Below, one piece after another: positions 1 to 10,636 of a DNA stretch of 64,000 nucleotides. The stretch is from Candidatus Limiplasma pullicola (GTDB taxonomy: Bacteria; Bacillota; Clostridia; Christensenellales; Aristaeellaceae): the NCBI GenBank assembly GCA_018710985.1, contig DVIV01000009.1:47846-111845 (forward strand). The letters are read 5' to 3'. The first letter of the stretch is position 1, and each line of letters begins with the position of its first letter. Below the pieces are notes generated by a model that was not told where the DNA came from, did not search any database, and was given only the letters and a program-made list of their open reading frames with translations. The translations under genes and the position numbers were made by a program.

Positions 1-2
1 TC

Positions 3-152
3 AGTATCAGTTCGTTCTTTGGCGAATATGTCAGTGAATACGGTTATGCTTTTGCCGGTATTGTAATTGCATCGTTGCCCATTACACTTATATTTGTCTT
101 TCTTCAAAAGTATTTTATCAAAGGACTTACGGCCGGCGCGGTGAAAGGATGA
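3..152 (+). CDS. ABC transporter permease, C-terminal fragment (partial)
   Basis: The window opens inside a gene. The third frame reads 49 residues without a start and ends in TGA. The fragment has a hydrophobic segment (FAGIVIASLPITLIFVF) followed by the short cytoplasmic tail LQKYFIKGLTAGAVKG. That tail (FLQKYFIKGLTAGAVKG-type) is characteristic of MalG-like permeases of the CUT1 sugar-uptake ABC family. The gene lies 9 bases upstream of a carbohydrate-type esterase, which suggests a sugar-utilisation operon extending left of the window. Seen: the C-terminus only. Inferred: substrate class. Confidence 0.75.
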   Translation, partial: SISSFFGEYVSEYGYAFAGIVIASLPITLIFVFLQKYFIKGLTAGAVKG

Positions 153-161
153 TGAGCACAT

Positions 162-1025
162 ATGAAAAAGGATCTGCATGTATGTCTGAAAAAAGAAACC
201 ATTTCCCTGATCTGCAACGTGACTTACAAGAACGAGGTGGCCTGGTACAGTCAAACGGAACACCCGCTCAGGATGAGCCTGTTTGTTCCCAAACATAAGG
301 AGCGCTGCCTGCAGCCCAGGCCGCTGCTTGTATGGTTATGCGGCGGCGCTTTGCATGTGATGGATCACAACATCTGGATGCCGCAGCTGCTTAGCTTTGC
401 CGAGCGGGGCTTTATCGTCGCCGGCGTGGAATATCGTACCGTCAATGAAGCCCCCCTGCCTGCTCCGCTGATTGATGTCAAAGCGGCCATACGCTATCTG
501 CGTGCCCATGCGGACCGCTATTGCATCGATCCCGGCAATGTATTCATCATGGGCGAGTCTGCGGGCGGCATGCTGGCCAGCCTGGTGGGCGTAACGCAGG
601 GCAGAGAGGAATTTGAGCAAGGAGACTTTTTGGAGCAAAGCAGCGCTGTAAATGCCGTTGTTGATATCTATGGTATCGCCGACCTGCGCGCATCCTATGA
701 AAGCAACAAGCAGGATCGTATGCGCAGCGTGGCGGCACTGGAGAAGGTTGGAACCAGCGAAGCGGAAGCGATGGACAATCTGGACCGCTTCAGCGTGATC
801 CGCTATGTCGATAAGCACACCGTGCCATTTCTTATTTTGCATGGCACCGAGGATACGACCGTGGATCTTTCCCAAAGCGAAAAGCTCTATGACCGGCTTA
901 CAGAATGCGGCGTTCCCTGTGATTACTACCGTTTGCAAGGCTGCGAGCATGGTGTTGATGAATTTTACCAGCCGGAAATCCTGAACGTCGCAGCGGAGTT
1001 TATGAACAAGTACATCAAGGGCTGA
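162..1025 (+). CDS. alpha/beta-hydrolase, BD-FAE/esterase-lipase type
   Basis: The 287-residue protein has the alpha/beta-hydrolase layout. An oxyanion-hole segment VWLCGGALH lies near residue 60, the nucleophile elbow GESAGG has Ser133, a probable acid is Asp231 in HGTED, and the catalytic His is near 263 in CEHG. There is no signal peptide, so it should act in the cytoplasm on an imported short acyl or feruloyl/acetyl ester. This arrangement matches the prolyl-oligopeptidase-like esterases often found with sugar ABC importers, and it starts 9 bases after the permease stop, so it is probably co-transcribed. The Shine-Dalgarno is weak (GGATGATGAG), consistent with coupling. The exact substrate cannot be read from the sequence. 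Confidence 0.85.
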   Translation: MKKDLHVCLKKETISLICNVTYKNEVAWYSQTEHPLRMSLFVPKHKERCLQPRPLLVWLCGGALHVMDHNIWMPQLLSFAERGFIVAGVEYRTVNEAPLPAPLIDVKAAIRYLRAHADRYCIDPGNVFIMGESAGGMLASLVGVTQGREEFEQGDFLEQSSAVNAVVDIYGIADLRASYESNKQDRMRSVAALEKVGTSEAEAMDNLDRFSVIRYVDKHTVPFLILHGTEDTTVDLSQSEKLYDRLTECGVPCDYYRLQGCEHGVDEFYQPEILNVAAEFMNKYIKG

Positions 1026-1099
1026 TCTGTCTCCTGCGGATAGCCTGTCCCCCTCACATTGCACGACAGTTTTATTACATTTGTTTAAGGATGCGCAAT

Positions 1100-2011
1100 A
1101 TGAATAAAGGCGTTTTGTTTGCCATGCTCACAGCTGTGCTGTTTTCCATGTTGGAACCTGTGAGCAAGTTGATTGCCGATGAGATCAGTCCGTTTACGCT
1201 GACGGCATTTCGCTTTTTGATCGGCGCGGTATTCCTTGCTCCATTTGCCTTTGCCGAAGGCAGGCGGCTGCTTCCCCAAAAAAAGGAAGTGGCAGCGGCT
1301 GCGCTTACCGGTGTGCTGATGGTGTGCGTCAGTATGCCATTGCTGCAGATCAGCGTTCAACGCTCTGATTCTCCGGCGCTGATCGCCATTGTGTTTTCCG
1401 GCAATTCTCTTTTTACGATCATTTTGTCCGCGGTGGTACTGAAAGAAAAACTACGCCCACCCCAAATGCTGGCGGTTTTGCTGTGCGTTGCGGGTATTGT
1501 GATCTGTGCGCTTCCCGTTGAGGGGGGACGTTTGCTGCCTGTTGGGATGGCGGTGCTTTCGGCGCTGGCCTTTAGCCTGTATACCGTTTTGTCCAAAAAA
1601 TATCTCTCAAGGCTGAGAAATGCGGTGAGCATCACCCTCTCCTTCCTGATAGGAGGAGCGGCTTTGGCTTTGATTTTACTTGTTACCAGGCATCCTTTTC
1701 CGAGCGCGTTGACGCCGCGCCAGGTGTTGTGCATCCTGTTTTTGGGCATTGCAGTCACGGGTGTGGGCTACCTGTCGTACTTCCAGGCCATGAAGCTCGG
1801 TGGAGCGCATACGGCGGCTTATGCGTTTTTTATCAAGCCAGTACTTGCACCGTTGATGGCTTATCTCATCGGCGGTAGCGCCGTTACGGTGAATGCGTTT
1901 CTGGCAATTCCGCTAATTGTGGCGGGATCTGTCCTCAACGCCGCCAGGGCTGGAAAGCGGCCGACGGCTTCCGGAACGACGGAAGCCGGGAGCCTGAACC
2001 GGCAGTTATAG
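1100..2011 (+). CDS. DMT-superfamily (EamA) transporter
   Basis: About 303 residues forming ten hydrophobic segments, in two repeated EamA halves (first half from residue 1, second from roughly 145). It belongs to the drug/metabolite transporter superfamily, whose members mostly export amino acids, purines or other small metabolites through the cytoplasmic membrane. The start at 1100 is preferred over the in-frame ATG at 1091, because AAGG at 1087-1090 sits 9 bases upstream of 1100 but touches 1091. The C-terminus ends in a short polar tail. It converges on the lipase gene with a 19-base gap and no clear terminator between them. The substrate is unknown. Confidence 0.85.
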   Translation: MNKGVLFAMLTAVLFSMLEPVSKLIADEISPFTLTAFRFLIGAVFLAPFAFAEGRRLLPQKKEVAAAALTGVLMVCVSMPLLQISVQRSDSPALIAIVFSGNSLFTIILSAVVLKEKLRPPQMLAVLLCVAGIVICALPVEGGRLLPVGMAVLSALAFSLYTVLSKKYLSRLRNAVSITLSFLIGGAALALILLVTRHPFPSALTPRQVLCILFLGIAVTGVGYLSYFQAMKLGGAHTAAYAFFIKPVLAPLMAYLIGGSAVTVNAFLAIPLIVAGSVLNAARAGKRPTASGTTEAGSLNRQL

Positions 2012-2030
2012 GAAAAGACGGCCAGGCGCT

Positions 2031-3695
2031 TTACAACGTCTTTCGCGCCCCCGCCCTTCTGGCCGTCAGCCCCGTCCGGCGCACGCCCATGCCGCGCCGG
2101 CGGCCCGCCGGGGCGACGCGGGCCACATGCCGGGACGGCTCCACCCTGATCGCGCGCAGCGCACCGGTCGGGCGCCCGTAGCGCTTGACGGGCAGGGTCT
2201 CTCCGCCGTTTAGCCAGATAAACGGGCGCAGGCGGTCCAATCCTTCCTTGACGATCACCGCGTAGGCGCCGTCCTGCCCATGGTGCACCAGATGGTGCGG
2301 CGGCATGCAGTAGGCCAGCACCGCCCCCATCAACCGCCGGAAGGCAAAGGCGTGCACGATGGGCCGCATGCGGTCCCTGAGCGCTGCGAGGGCCTGCTCG
2401 TCCATGGGATGGCCGGTCAGCGCGGCATGGCCGTTCTGCGCGTTTTCCACCAGACGGTCGAGCAGGTCCATGGCCTTGCCGCCGGCTGCCTGCAGCATCC
2501 GGTCCACGGCGGGTATCGCCCATTTGCGGCCCAGCAGGTTGTTGAGGCCCTCCTCTCCCTTTTCCTCAGCCAGACATTGAAGAAACGCCGTGCTATATAA
2601 AAGGATGGAGGGCGTATTGACCATGGCCTTCTGATAGGGGGCCAGCGCCAGGCGCGCCGCCACATCGGCGGGCAGGGAACTGAGGTCGTAGCAGCGGTCC
2701 CGGAAATCGTCATCGGCTGGATATTCCAGACACAAGCCCAGGTGCAGCAGTGCGCCCATACGGGGCACCATGTCGTCGCTGTTGAGAATGTGGTACAGCG
2801 GATAGGCGGCCGGGTCATGCACCAGACGCCCCGTGGCCACGGTGGGCGAAGCGAAGCCGTACCCCGTCATGTTCTGCGCCAGCACGCCCCAGTCGGTCAT
2901 CAGCCGGTGGCAGAACACCTGCATCACCGCTCCGCCCTGGCTGTGGCCGGCCATCCACAGGCGGAAGCGGCTGCTCAGGCTTTTCATTTCGGAAAGCACT
3001 TCGCCCAGCGTGAGCTTTTCCAGACCCAGGGCCTGGGCAGTGGCGGGAAACACGATGCTTTCTGCGCCCTCCTCAAAATAGGTGCAGAGCTGGTAAAATC
3101 CCTTATGGAAGCCCTCCTCCGTGGTGAAGCGGAAGTTGGAGATCCAGTCATAGAAGCGCTTGCCGGTGCCCATGAAACCGATGGCCAGCAGAAACCGGCC
3201 TTCGGGCAGGGGATGCATCATGCACACGGCCTTGATGGTATCGCTGCGCTCCCGTTGGCGCAGGGCGCTCATCACCTGCGACACGGGGTTGCGCTCGCGC
3301 AGGGCGGCCTTGGCGCGGCGCACCTTGAGCGCGTTGATCAGCGCGCGCATGCGCTCGCCATCCGCACTGGTTCCGTGGGTCAGCCCGCTTTGCAGCGCGT
3401 CGTCAATCTGGATGGAAAAGTCGTTCCAGCCGGCTTCGGCCCATGGCTCCAGATCCAGCGTGTAAGCCATGCTGGCCAGCTCCAGCGACAGCTCGGCCGC
3501 CTCGCGCGAAAACGGCGGCCGCAGGCGGTTGAAGGGGTCGCGGACAAAGGGCCGGACAAGGCTGTCAAGCCCGCTCAGGTCCCGGCCGGTGATGGGGCCC
3601 AGGCCGGCGGGCCGCCGGGCGGCGTCCGGCGCGTCAGCCGGCTCGGCCTGCGCCTTTGGCACGAGGGGAAACCGAAGATTCAGGGGAAAATTCAT
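2031..3695 (-). CDS. large class-3 lipase-like protein
   Basis: A 554-residue protein with the Lipase_3 core. The nucleophile elbow MAGHSQGGAV places the catalytic Ser near residue 252, and the following segment (NSDDMVPRMG) is where class-3 lipases carry the catalytic Asp. There is no signal peptide or membrane span; the N-terminus is proline-rich and polar, so it is predicted cytoplasmic, unlike secreted fungal relatives. It is nearly twice the size of a minimal class-3 lipase, with an Arg-rich C-terminal tail. Start: GGAGG at 3703-3707 is 7 bases from ATG 3695 (an adjacent ATG at 3698 is also possible). Role inferred as an acylglycerol or phospholipid hydrolase; no operon partner. Confidence 0.75.
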   Translation of the reverse strand: MNFPLNLRFPLVPKAQAEPADAPDAARRPAGLGPITGRDLSGLDSLVRPFVRDPFNRLRPPFSREAAELSLELASMAYTLDLEPWAEAGWNDFSIQIDDALQSGLTHGTSADGERMRALINALKVRRAKAALRERNPVSQVMSALRQRERSDTIKAVCMMHPLPEGRFLLAIGFMGTGKRFYDWISNFRFTTEEGFHKGFYQLCTYFEEGAESIVFPATAQALGLEKLTLGEVLSEMKSLSSRFRLWMAGHSQGGAVMQVFCHRLMTDWGVLAQNMTGYGFASPTVATGRLVHDPAAYPLYHILNSDDMVPRMGALLHLGLCLEYPADDDFRDRCYDLSSLPADVAARLALAPYQKAMVNTPSILLYSTAFLQCLAEEKGEEGLNNLLGRKWAIPAVDRMLQAAGGKAMDLLDRLVENAQNGHAALTGHPMDEQALAALRDRMRPIVHAFAFRRLMGAVLAYCMPPHHLVHHGQDGAYAVIVKEGLDRLRPFIWLNGGETLPVKRYGRPTGALRAIRVEPSRHVARVAPAGRRRGMGVRRTGLTARRAGARKTL

Positions 3696-3751
3696 CATGA
3701 TGCCTCCGACAGAAAACACGGGGTGCCGACCGTGGAATGAGAAAAGAGAAA

Positions 3752-3782
3752 CGGACCTATCGGTTCAAACCGATAGATCCGC
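3752..3782 (-). terminator. terminator of the tRNA-Glu/tRNA-Gln unit
   Basis: On the minus strand, GGATCTATCGG pairs with CCGATAGGTCC (one mismatch, TTTGAA loop), followed by TTTCTCTTTTC. It starts 8 bases past the CCA end of tRNA-Glu. Confidence 0.75.
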
Positions 3783-3790
3783 TTTTGCGC

Positions 3791-3865
3791 TGGTAGCTCC
3801 AAGGGGAATCGAACCCCTGATTTCGCCTTGAGAGGGCGACGTCTTAACCGCTTGACCATGGAGCC
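3791..3865 (-). tRNA. tRNA-Glu (CTC)
   Basis: 75 nt including an encoded CCA. The acceptor is GGCTCCA with TGGAGCT (terminal G-U pair), the anticodon stem TCGCC/GGCGA closes the loop CTCTCAA giving anticodon CTC, and the T-arm is GGGG-TTCGAAT-CCCC. It abuts the tRNA-Gln gene with no spacer. Confidence 0.95.
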
Positions 3866-3939
3866 TGGCTGGGGAACTAGGATTCGAACCTAGACAATAC
3901 GAGTCAGAGTCGTAGGTGCTGCCATTACACAATTCCCCA
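3866..3939 (-). tRNA. tRNA-Gln (CTG)
   Basis: 74 nt with encoded CCA. The acceptor is TGGGGAA/TTCCCCA with discriminator G, the anticodon stem TACGA/TCGTA closes the loop CTCTGAC giving anticodon CTG, and the T-arm is CTAGG-TTCGAAT-CCTAG. It is first in the tandem tRNA unit. Confidence 0.95.
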
Positions 3940-3959
3940 CTGCAATCAGTGCGAAAGTT

Positions 3960-3988
3960 ATTATAGGGGATGACGAGGAAAATGTCAA
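3960..3988 (-). promoter_or_regulatory. consensus sigma-A promoter of the tRNA pair
   Basis: On the minus strand TTGACA (3988-3983), a 17-base spacer and TATAAT (3965-3960): all twelve hexamer bases match consensus. Transcription would start about 15 bases before tRNA-Gln. Confidence 0.9.
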
Positions 3989-4075
3989 GCCCTTTTTTTC
4001 CTTGTTCTGCATCCAAGTCAAAAAAGGCGGGGAAGGTCCCGGATTTTGCGCCTTCCTATATTTTACGAAAATCCT

Positions 4076-4105
4076 TTGTACAATGGGGCCATCCTATGCT
4101 ATAAT
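4076..4105 (+). promoter_or_regulatory. extended -10 promoter of ftsH
   Basis: TGCTATAAT at 4097-4105 is an extended -10 with a perfect TATAAT. The -35 region is poor (TTGTAC at 4076-4081, 18-base spacer). It lies 79 bases before the ftsH start. Confidence 0.75.
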
Positions 4106-4184
4106 GGTTTCGGCGTGTCCCGGCGCTGGTTTGCCATTCTCCAAAACGCGGGAAAACGCCCTGAACGCAAGGAGGACTTTCATT

Positions 4185-6189
<2,005 letters not shown>

Positions 6190-6215
<26 letters not shown>

Positions 6216-7131
6216 GGCTGCATGCCGGGCGGACCTGCATGTGCACAGCAGCTGCTCCGACGGGCTGAAAACGCCGGAGCAGCTCTGCGCCATCGCCGGC
6301 CGCCTGGGCATAACGCATCTGGCGCTGTGCGATCATGATACGGTGGACGGGCTGGACCTCATGGCGCGGGCCGTTGAGGAGGAAAACCGGATCCGTCTGT
6401 CGCGCGGCCGGCCGCCGCTTGCGCTGATCCCCTCTGTGGAGGTCAGCACCGGCCCCGGCGGGCGCACGCATCTGCTGGGGTATGGCGCCAGCCCGCGAAA
6501 TGCGCGGCTGGCGGCGTTTTTGGCCGGCGTCTCCGCGGAGCGCCGCGCGCGTGCCGGGCGCATGCTGGAGCGGCTGGAGGCGGCCGGGCTGACCGTGACG
6601 CCGAAGATGCGCGCGCTCAGGGATATCCCCAGCGTGGGCCGGGCCCACTTCGCACGGGCCCTGGTGGAAAGCGGCCAGGCGCGCGACGTGCCCCAGGCCT
6701 TTGAGCGCTATCTGTCCGAGGGTCGGCCCGGATATGTGCCGCGTGCGGTCCTCTCCACCGGCGATACGGTGGAGGCCCTCAGCGGCATGGGGCTGGTCGT
6801 GGTGCTGGCGCATCCCATGCGCTTGGGCCTGGAGTTGGAACCTCTGCATGCGCTGATCCGCGAATGGAAGGCCCGCGGCCTGAAGGGCCTGGAGGTTTAC
6901 CATCCCTCTGCCGGGAGGCGCGGAGCGCATCTGCTGGATGCCCTTGCGAGGAAGGAAGGGCTGCTGGTAACCGGCGGAAGCGATTATCACGGCGACGAGG
7001 GAACGCGGGCCCGTATGGGCCGTTTGCCCTGCGGCTGGCATGCGCTGGAGCACGACATAGCCGCGCTGACGGCGGCAATGGCTCTTGCTACGCCGTCAGA
7101 CCACTTGCAAAAGGAGCAGCAGGATGTATAA
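6190..7131 (+). CDS. PHP-domain phosphoesterase (YciV/RNase AM-like)
   Basis: About 313 residues with the PHP metal-binding motifs: [12 protein letters not shown] near the N-terminus, LCDHDTVDG, a central insertion, VVLAHPMRL, and [10 protein letters not shown] near the C-terminus. PHP proteins of this layout are metal-dependent phosphoesterases; the characterised relative RNase AM (YciV) is a 5'-3' exonuclease on short RNAs and pAp-type substrates. The preferred start is TTG 6190 with AGGAGG at 6172-6177, inside the end of ftsH; ATG 6154 in the same frame is an alternative. The last 8 bases overlap the VanW gene, so ftsH-PHP-VanW looks translationally coupled. Function inferred from motifs. 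Confidence 0.85.
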
Positions 7132-8773
7132 CCAGGGATACCGTCCCCAGCCGGGGCAGACAAAGAGCGGCTACTATGATTCGCAGGGCAACTGGTATGT
7201 GCCTGCGCCGGGCCAGGCCAGGCCCGCCCAGCCGCAGAAGCGGCGCGCCTCGCGGCCGCTGCGCGGCACCCAGCCGCCCAGGCCGCCGCGGGATTCCGGC
7301 GGGAAGCCCCGGAAGCCGCGCAAGAAGCGCAGCCTCAAGTGGCAGCTCATCAAGGTGCTGCTGGTACTGATCCTGCTGGCCGGTGCGGGCGTGTACGGCT
7401 ATATCTGGAAGATTCAGAGCGACGTGCGCCCCTATCTCAACGTGTTTTTGGACAATGTGAGCGTGGACGGCATCGACCTGTCCGGCCTGACGTGGGCGGA
7501 GGGAAGCCAGCTGGTCTGGGACCATGTGAACCAGAAGCAGAACGGCTGGTATGTGCGGCTTCGCAACCCCAACGGGCAGTACAAGGACATCACCGCCGAG
7601 ACGCTGGGCATCTCCTTTGATCCCACGGCGGCGCTCAACGCTGCGTGGGCGATCGGCCACGACGTGGACGGCGAGGAACGCAAGGACATCTTCCAGCTGC
7701 AGGAGGAGATTGAGGCGGCTCAGGAGACGCAGAACGCCTTCTACAGCGCCCAGCAGAGCGCGAATACCGCCCCGATTGACGAGATCCTGCAAACGCTGGA
7801 GGCGGCAGCCTACCGCGAGCCCAGCGACGCGTATATCATCAGCTTCAACCCCGACGACAGCGACAATCCCTTCACCTTCCAGCAGGAGGTCTACGGCCAG
7901 AAGCTGGATACCACCGCCGTGCGCGAGCGCATTTTGCAGATGGTGCAGAACCTGGAAAGCGGCGAAGTGATGCTTGAGCCCGAAACCATCGTGCCCAACG
8001 TGACCGTGGCGGACCTGCAAAAAACCGTGGAGCTGCGCTATCGCGCCACCACGCCCATTTCCAGCGCCTCGAGCGAGGACCGCACCGAAAACATCCGCAT
8101 CGCCTTTTCCAAGATCAACGGGATGAGCATTCCCAACGGCAGCAAGTTCAGCTTCAACGACACCGTGGGCCCCCGCAACTACAGCACCGGCTTTCTTCCC
8201 GCCATCGAATACGCCTACGGCACCGAGCAGTGGGGCTGGGGCGGCGGCGTGTGCCAGGCCAGCACCACGGTGTACCTGGCGGCCATCCAGAGCGGTATGA
8301 CCATCCTCAGCCGCGAACCGCATTCCATGGCCGTCAGCTATACGGAATACGGCAAGGACGCCACCGTGAGCGATACCCGCGGCCGCGAGATCGACTTCTC
8401 CTTCCGTAACGAATCCGGTGGAACGGTGTACCTCGCGGCGCATGTCATCGGTTCGGGCAGAAAGAACCTTGAGTGCGAGGTCCGCATCTATGGGCCCTCC
8501 CTCAACGGCACCTCCTATGAGCTTGTGACGGAGACCGTCGAGGTCATCCCCAAGCCGGAGGAAGCCATCATGAAGGAGGACGAGGACGCCACCTACGTGA
8601 CCTATGTGGATGAGACCAAAACCGTCAATGGCCGCGAGGGGTACAAGGTGGACGCGTATTTGATCACCTACGTCAACGGCGTGGAAACCGGACGCGAAAA
8701 GGTGAGCAGCGACACCTATCCCGCCAAGGCGGATACCGTGTACGTGGGCGTGACCCCACGGGAGGTAATGTGA
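7124..8773 (+). CDS. VanW-family cell-envelope protein with G5-like tail
   Basis: A 549-residue membrane-anchored protein. A Pro/Arg/Lys-rich cytoplasmic N-terminus (about 70 residues) precedes one membrane span (IKVLLVLILLAGAGVYGYI). Next comes an extracellular stretch resembling peptidoglycan-binding domain 4, then a VanW domain with the hallmark WGGGVCQASTTVY and the PHSMAVSYTEYGKDATVSD segment. The last 70 residues (VNGVETGREKVSSDTY) look like a G5 domain. VanW proteins accompany vancomycin-resistance clusters but are also common housekeeping envelope proteins of Firmicutes (YoaR-like); the biochemical role is not established. ATG 7124 has AAGGAG 7 bases upstream and overlaps the preceding stop. 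Confidence 0.88.
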   Translation: MYNQGYRPQPGQTKSGYYDSQGNWYVPAPGQARPAQPQKRRASRPLRGTQPPRPPRDSGGKPRKPRKKRSLKWQLIKVLLVLILLAGAGVYGYIWKIQSDVRPYLNVFLDNVSVDGIDLSGLTWAEGSQLVWDHVNQKQNGWYVRLRNPNGQYKDITAETLGISFDPTAALNAAWAIGHDVDGEERKDIFQLQEEIEAAQETQNAFYSAQQSANTAPIDEILQTLEAAAYREPSDAYIISFNPDDSDNPFTFQQEVYGQKLDTTAVRERILQMVQNLESGEVMLEPETIVPNVTVADLQKTVELRYRATTPISSASSEDRTENIRIAFSKINGMSIPNGSKFSFNDTVGPRNYSTGFLPAIEYAYGTEQWGWGGGVCQASTTVYLAAIQSGMTILSREPHSMAVSYTEYGKDATVSDTRGREIDFSFRNESGGTVYLAAHVIGSGRKNLECEVRIYGPSLNGTSYELVTETVEVIPKPEEAIMKEDEDATYVTYVDETKTVNGREGYKVDAYLITYVNGVETGREKVSSDTYPAKADTVYVGVTPREVM

Positions 8774-9516
8774 AAACAACGCTGGGATGCATCCGCCGCG
8801 CGGATGAGGACTTTCATATGATTCAGCCGGGCGACCGCATCGGCGTGGGCGTGAGCGGCGGGAAGGACAGCCTGCTGCTTCTGCGCGCGCTGGCGCTGTA
8901 CCGCTACGTGCGCCATCACGACTTCACCATGACGGCCCTGATGCTCACCATGGGCCGGGAAAAACCGGATACCTCCGCCATTGAGGATCTCTGCCGCGAG
9001 CTGGATGTGCCCATCGTCATCCGCCATACCGAGATTTACGAGATCCTCTTTGAATGGCGCAAGGACCCCAATCCCTGCGCGCTGTGCGCCAAGATGCGCC
9101 GCGGCATGCTGTGCGACATGTGCACGGACAGGGGCCTGAACAAGCTGGCGCTGGGCCACCACCGGGAGGATGCGCTGGAGACGCTCATGATGAGCGTGAT
9201 CTTCGAGGGGCGGCTGCATACCTTCCATCCATGCTCCTACATGAGCCGCAGCAATCTGACGGTGATCCGCCCGCTGATCTACGTGCCGGAAAAACATGTC
9301 ATTCATATGCGGCGCGAGCTGAACCTGCCCGTGCTCAAAAATCCCTGCCCGGCCAACGGCCACACCAAGCGCGAGGAGATGAAGGAGCTGCTGGCGTTCC
9401 TTTGCAAGCGGTATCCCAACCTCAAGGAGAGCATGCTCAGCGCTCTCAAAAACGAAGCGCAGTACGGCCTGTGGAACCGGTCGGGCCCGGGCGTTGACGC
9501 ACCGGCGGAAAGGTGA
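8770..9516 (+). CDS. TtcA-like PP-loop tRNA thiolation enzyme
   Basis: A 248-residue ATP-pyrophosphatase of the TtcA/TilS group. The PP-loop SGGKDS lies at residues 29-34 and adenylates the base. CALC in PNPCALCAKMRRG and a later Cys in NPCPANG correspond to the three cysteines that bind the [4Fe-4S] cluster in TtcA, which installs 2-thiocytidine at tRNA position 32. It starts with GTG inside the VanW stop (GTGA), preceded by GGGAGGTAA, so it is translationally coupled. Length is close to short Firmicutes TtcA homologues (E. coli TtcA is longer). The precise tRNA target in this organism is inferred. Confidence 0.85.
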   Translation: MKTTLGCIRRADEDFHMIQPGDRIGVGVSGGKDSLLLLRALALYRYVRHHDFTMTALMLTMGREKPDTSAIEDLCRELDVPIVIRHTEIYEILFEWRKDPNPCALCAKMRRGMLCDMCTDRGLNKLALGHHREDALETLMMSVIFEGRLHTFHPCSYMSRSNLTVIRPLIYVPEKHVIHMRRELNLPVLKNPCPANGHTKREEMKELLAFLCKRYPNLKESMLSALKNEAQYGLWNRSGPGVDAPAER

Positions 9517-9561
9517 TACACTGGAACGCGTCCCATTTTTTTGAAAGGAAGCTCACAGCGA

Positions 9562-10440
9562 ATGAAACTGCTCAATCAGATTCTGCGCGGCGTGGTCATC
9601 GGCGTGGCGAACATCATCCCCGGCGTGTCCGGCGGCACGATGATGGTGTCCATGGGGGTTTACGACACGCTGATCCATTGCATCACCCATCTTTTCAGCG
9701 AGTTCAAAAGAAGCGTGAAAACCCTTTTGCCCTATGCTGTGGGCATGCTGATCGGCATCGTGGCGCTGGCCAGCCTGCTGAAATTTCTCTTTGCCAACTA
9801 TCCCCTGCCCACCTCCACGACCTTCATTGGCCTCATCCTGGGCGGGCTCAATCCGCTGCTGGCCAAAATCCGGCACAAGAAGCTGGGCGGCGTTTCCATC
9901 GGGGTGTTCGTTCTGTTCTTTGTGGGCATCATCGCCATGGCGCTCACCGGGGATGTTTCCAATCCCGACACCCTTACGGTGGATGTGGGCCAGATGGTCA
10001 TTTTGCTGGTGATGGGCGCGGTCGCGGCCGCCACCATGATCATTCCCGGCGTGTCGGGCAGCATGGTGCTGATGCTGCTGGGCTACTACAACCCCGTGCT
10101 CAACGCCGTGGACGCCTTGAAAACCGCCGTATTCAGCATGGACTTTGCCGCCATGGGCGGCCCGGTTCTGATGCTGGCGCCCTTCTGCGTGGGCGTGGCG
10201 CTGGGCATTTTCGGCGTGGCAAAGCTAATCGAGTGGCTGCTGGCCCGTTTCCCCACGCAGACCTATTGTGCGGTGCTGGGGCTGGTGGTAGCGTCGCCCG
10301 TGGCGATCCTGCTGCGCACGGATATGACCGGCGTCAGCTGGGTGATGATCGTCATCAGCCTGGTCACCTTTGCCCTGGGCTTTGCGGCAGCCATGGCGCT
10401 GGCCCGCGGCAGCGCCGCTACGGAGGAACCCAAGGCCTGA
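9562..10440 (+). CDS. DUF368 membrane protein, PopT-like undecaprenyl-phosphate translocase
   Basis: About 292 residues and eight or more hydrophobic segments with the duplicated DUF368 signature: GVANIIPGVSGGTMM near the N-terminus and AAATMIIPGVSGSMVL in the middle. DUF368 proteins such as PopT recycle undecaprenyl phosphate, the carrier lipid of cell-wall synthesis, from the outer to the inner leaflet. ATG 9562 (MKLLNQ) is preferred; a TTG at 9541 lies upstream in frame with no better ribosome site. It follows the TtcA-like gene by 45 bases and is followed directly by a strong terminator, so it is probably the last gene of the ftsH run. Confidence 0.87.
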   Translation: MKLLNQILRGVVIGVANIIPGVSGGTMMVSMGVYDTLIHCITHLFSEFKRSVKTLLPYAVGMLIGIVALASLLKFLFANYPLPTSTTFIGLILGGLNPLLAKIRHKKLGGVSIGVFVLFFVGIIAMALTGDVSNPDTLTVDVGQMVILLVMGAVAAATMIIPGVSGSMVLMLLGYYNPVLNAVDALKTAVFSMDFAAMGGPVLMLAPFCVGVALGIFGVAKLIEWLLARFPTQTYCAVLGLVVASPVAILLRTDMTGVSWVMIVISLVTFALGFAAAMALARGSAATEEPKA

Positions 10441-10454
10441 CAATCGCAATACGC

Positions 10455-10503
10455 AAAGCCGTCTCCGGCGCGGGCGCAGGCCCGGCTGCCGGGGACGGCT
10501 TTT
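10455..10503 (+). terminator. rho-independent terminator after the DUF368 gene
   Basis: AAAGCCGTC (10455-10463) pairs with GACGGCTTT (10495-10503); a second pair TCCGGC/GCCGGG lies inside, with a GC-rich loop. The T-tract is short (TTTT). Confidence 0.8.
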
Positions 10504-10529
10504 GGCAAATGCGCACCTGCCCCGCCCCC

Positions 10530-10558
10530 TTGAAAGGGCTGCCATTTTCGGGTATACT
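10530..10558 (+). promoter_or_regulatory. sigma-A promoter of fhs
   Basis: TTGAAA at 10530-10535 and TATACT at 10553-10558 with a 17-base spacer, after the upstream terminator. The leader to the fhs ATG is about 70 bases and contains the hairpin GCTTGC-GTTG-GCAAGC (10569-10584) followed by a pyrimidine-rich tract. Confidence 0.85.
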
Positions 10559-10636
10559 GATGATATTCGCTTGCGTTGGCAAGCCTGTTTCTTCTTCTTT
10601 TTTCCCCATCGGGCTGCAGAAAGGTGTGTGCACAAT

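Noticed and set aside
7088..8779. 563-codon open frame opposite the VanW gene
   Set aside because: Same shadow effect; no ribosome site and no recognisable motif, while the plus strand encodes VanW.
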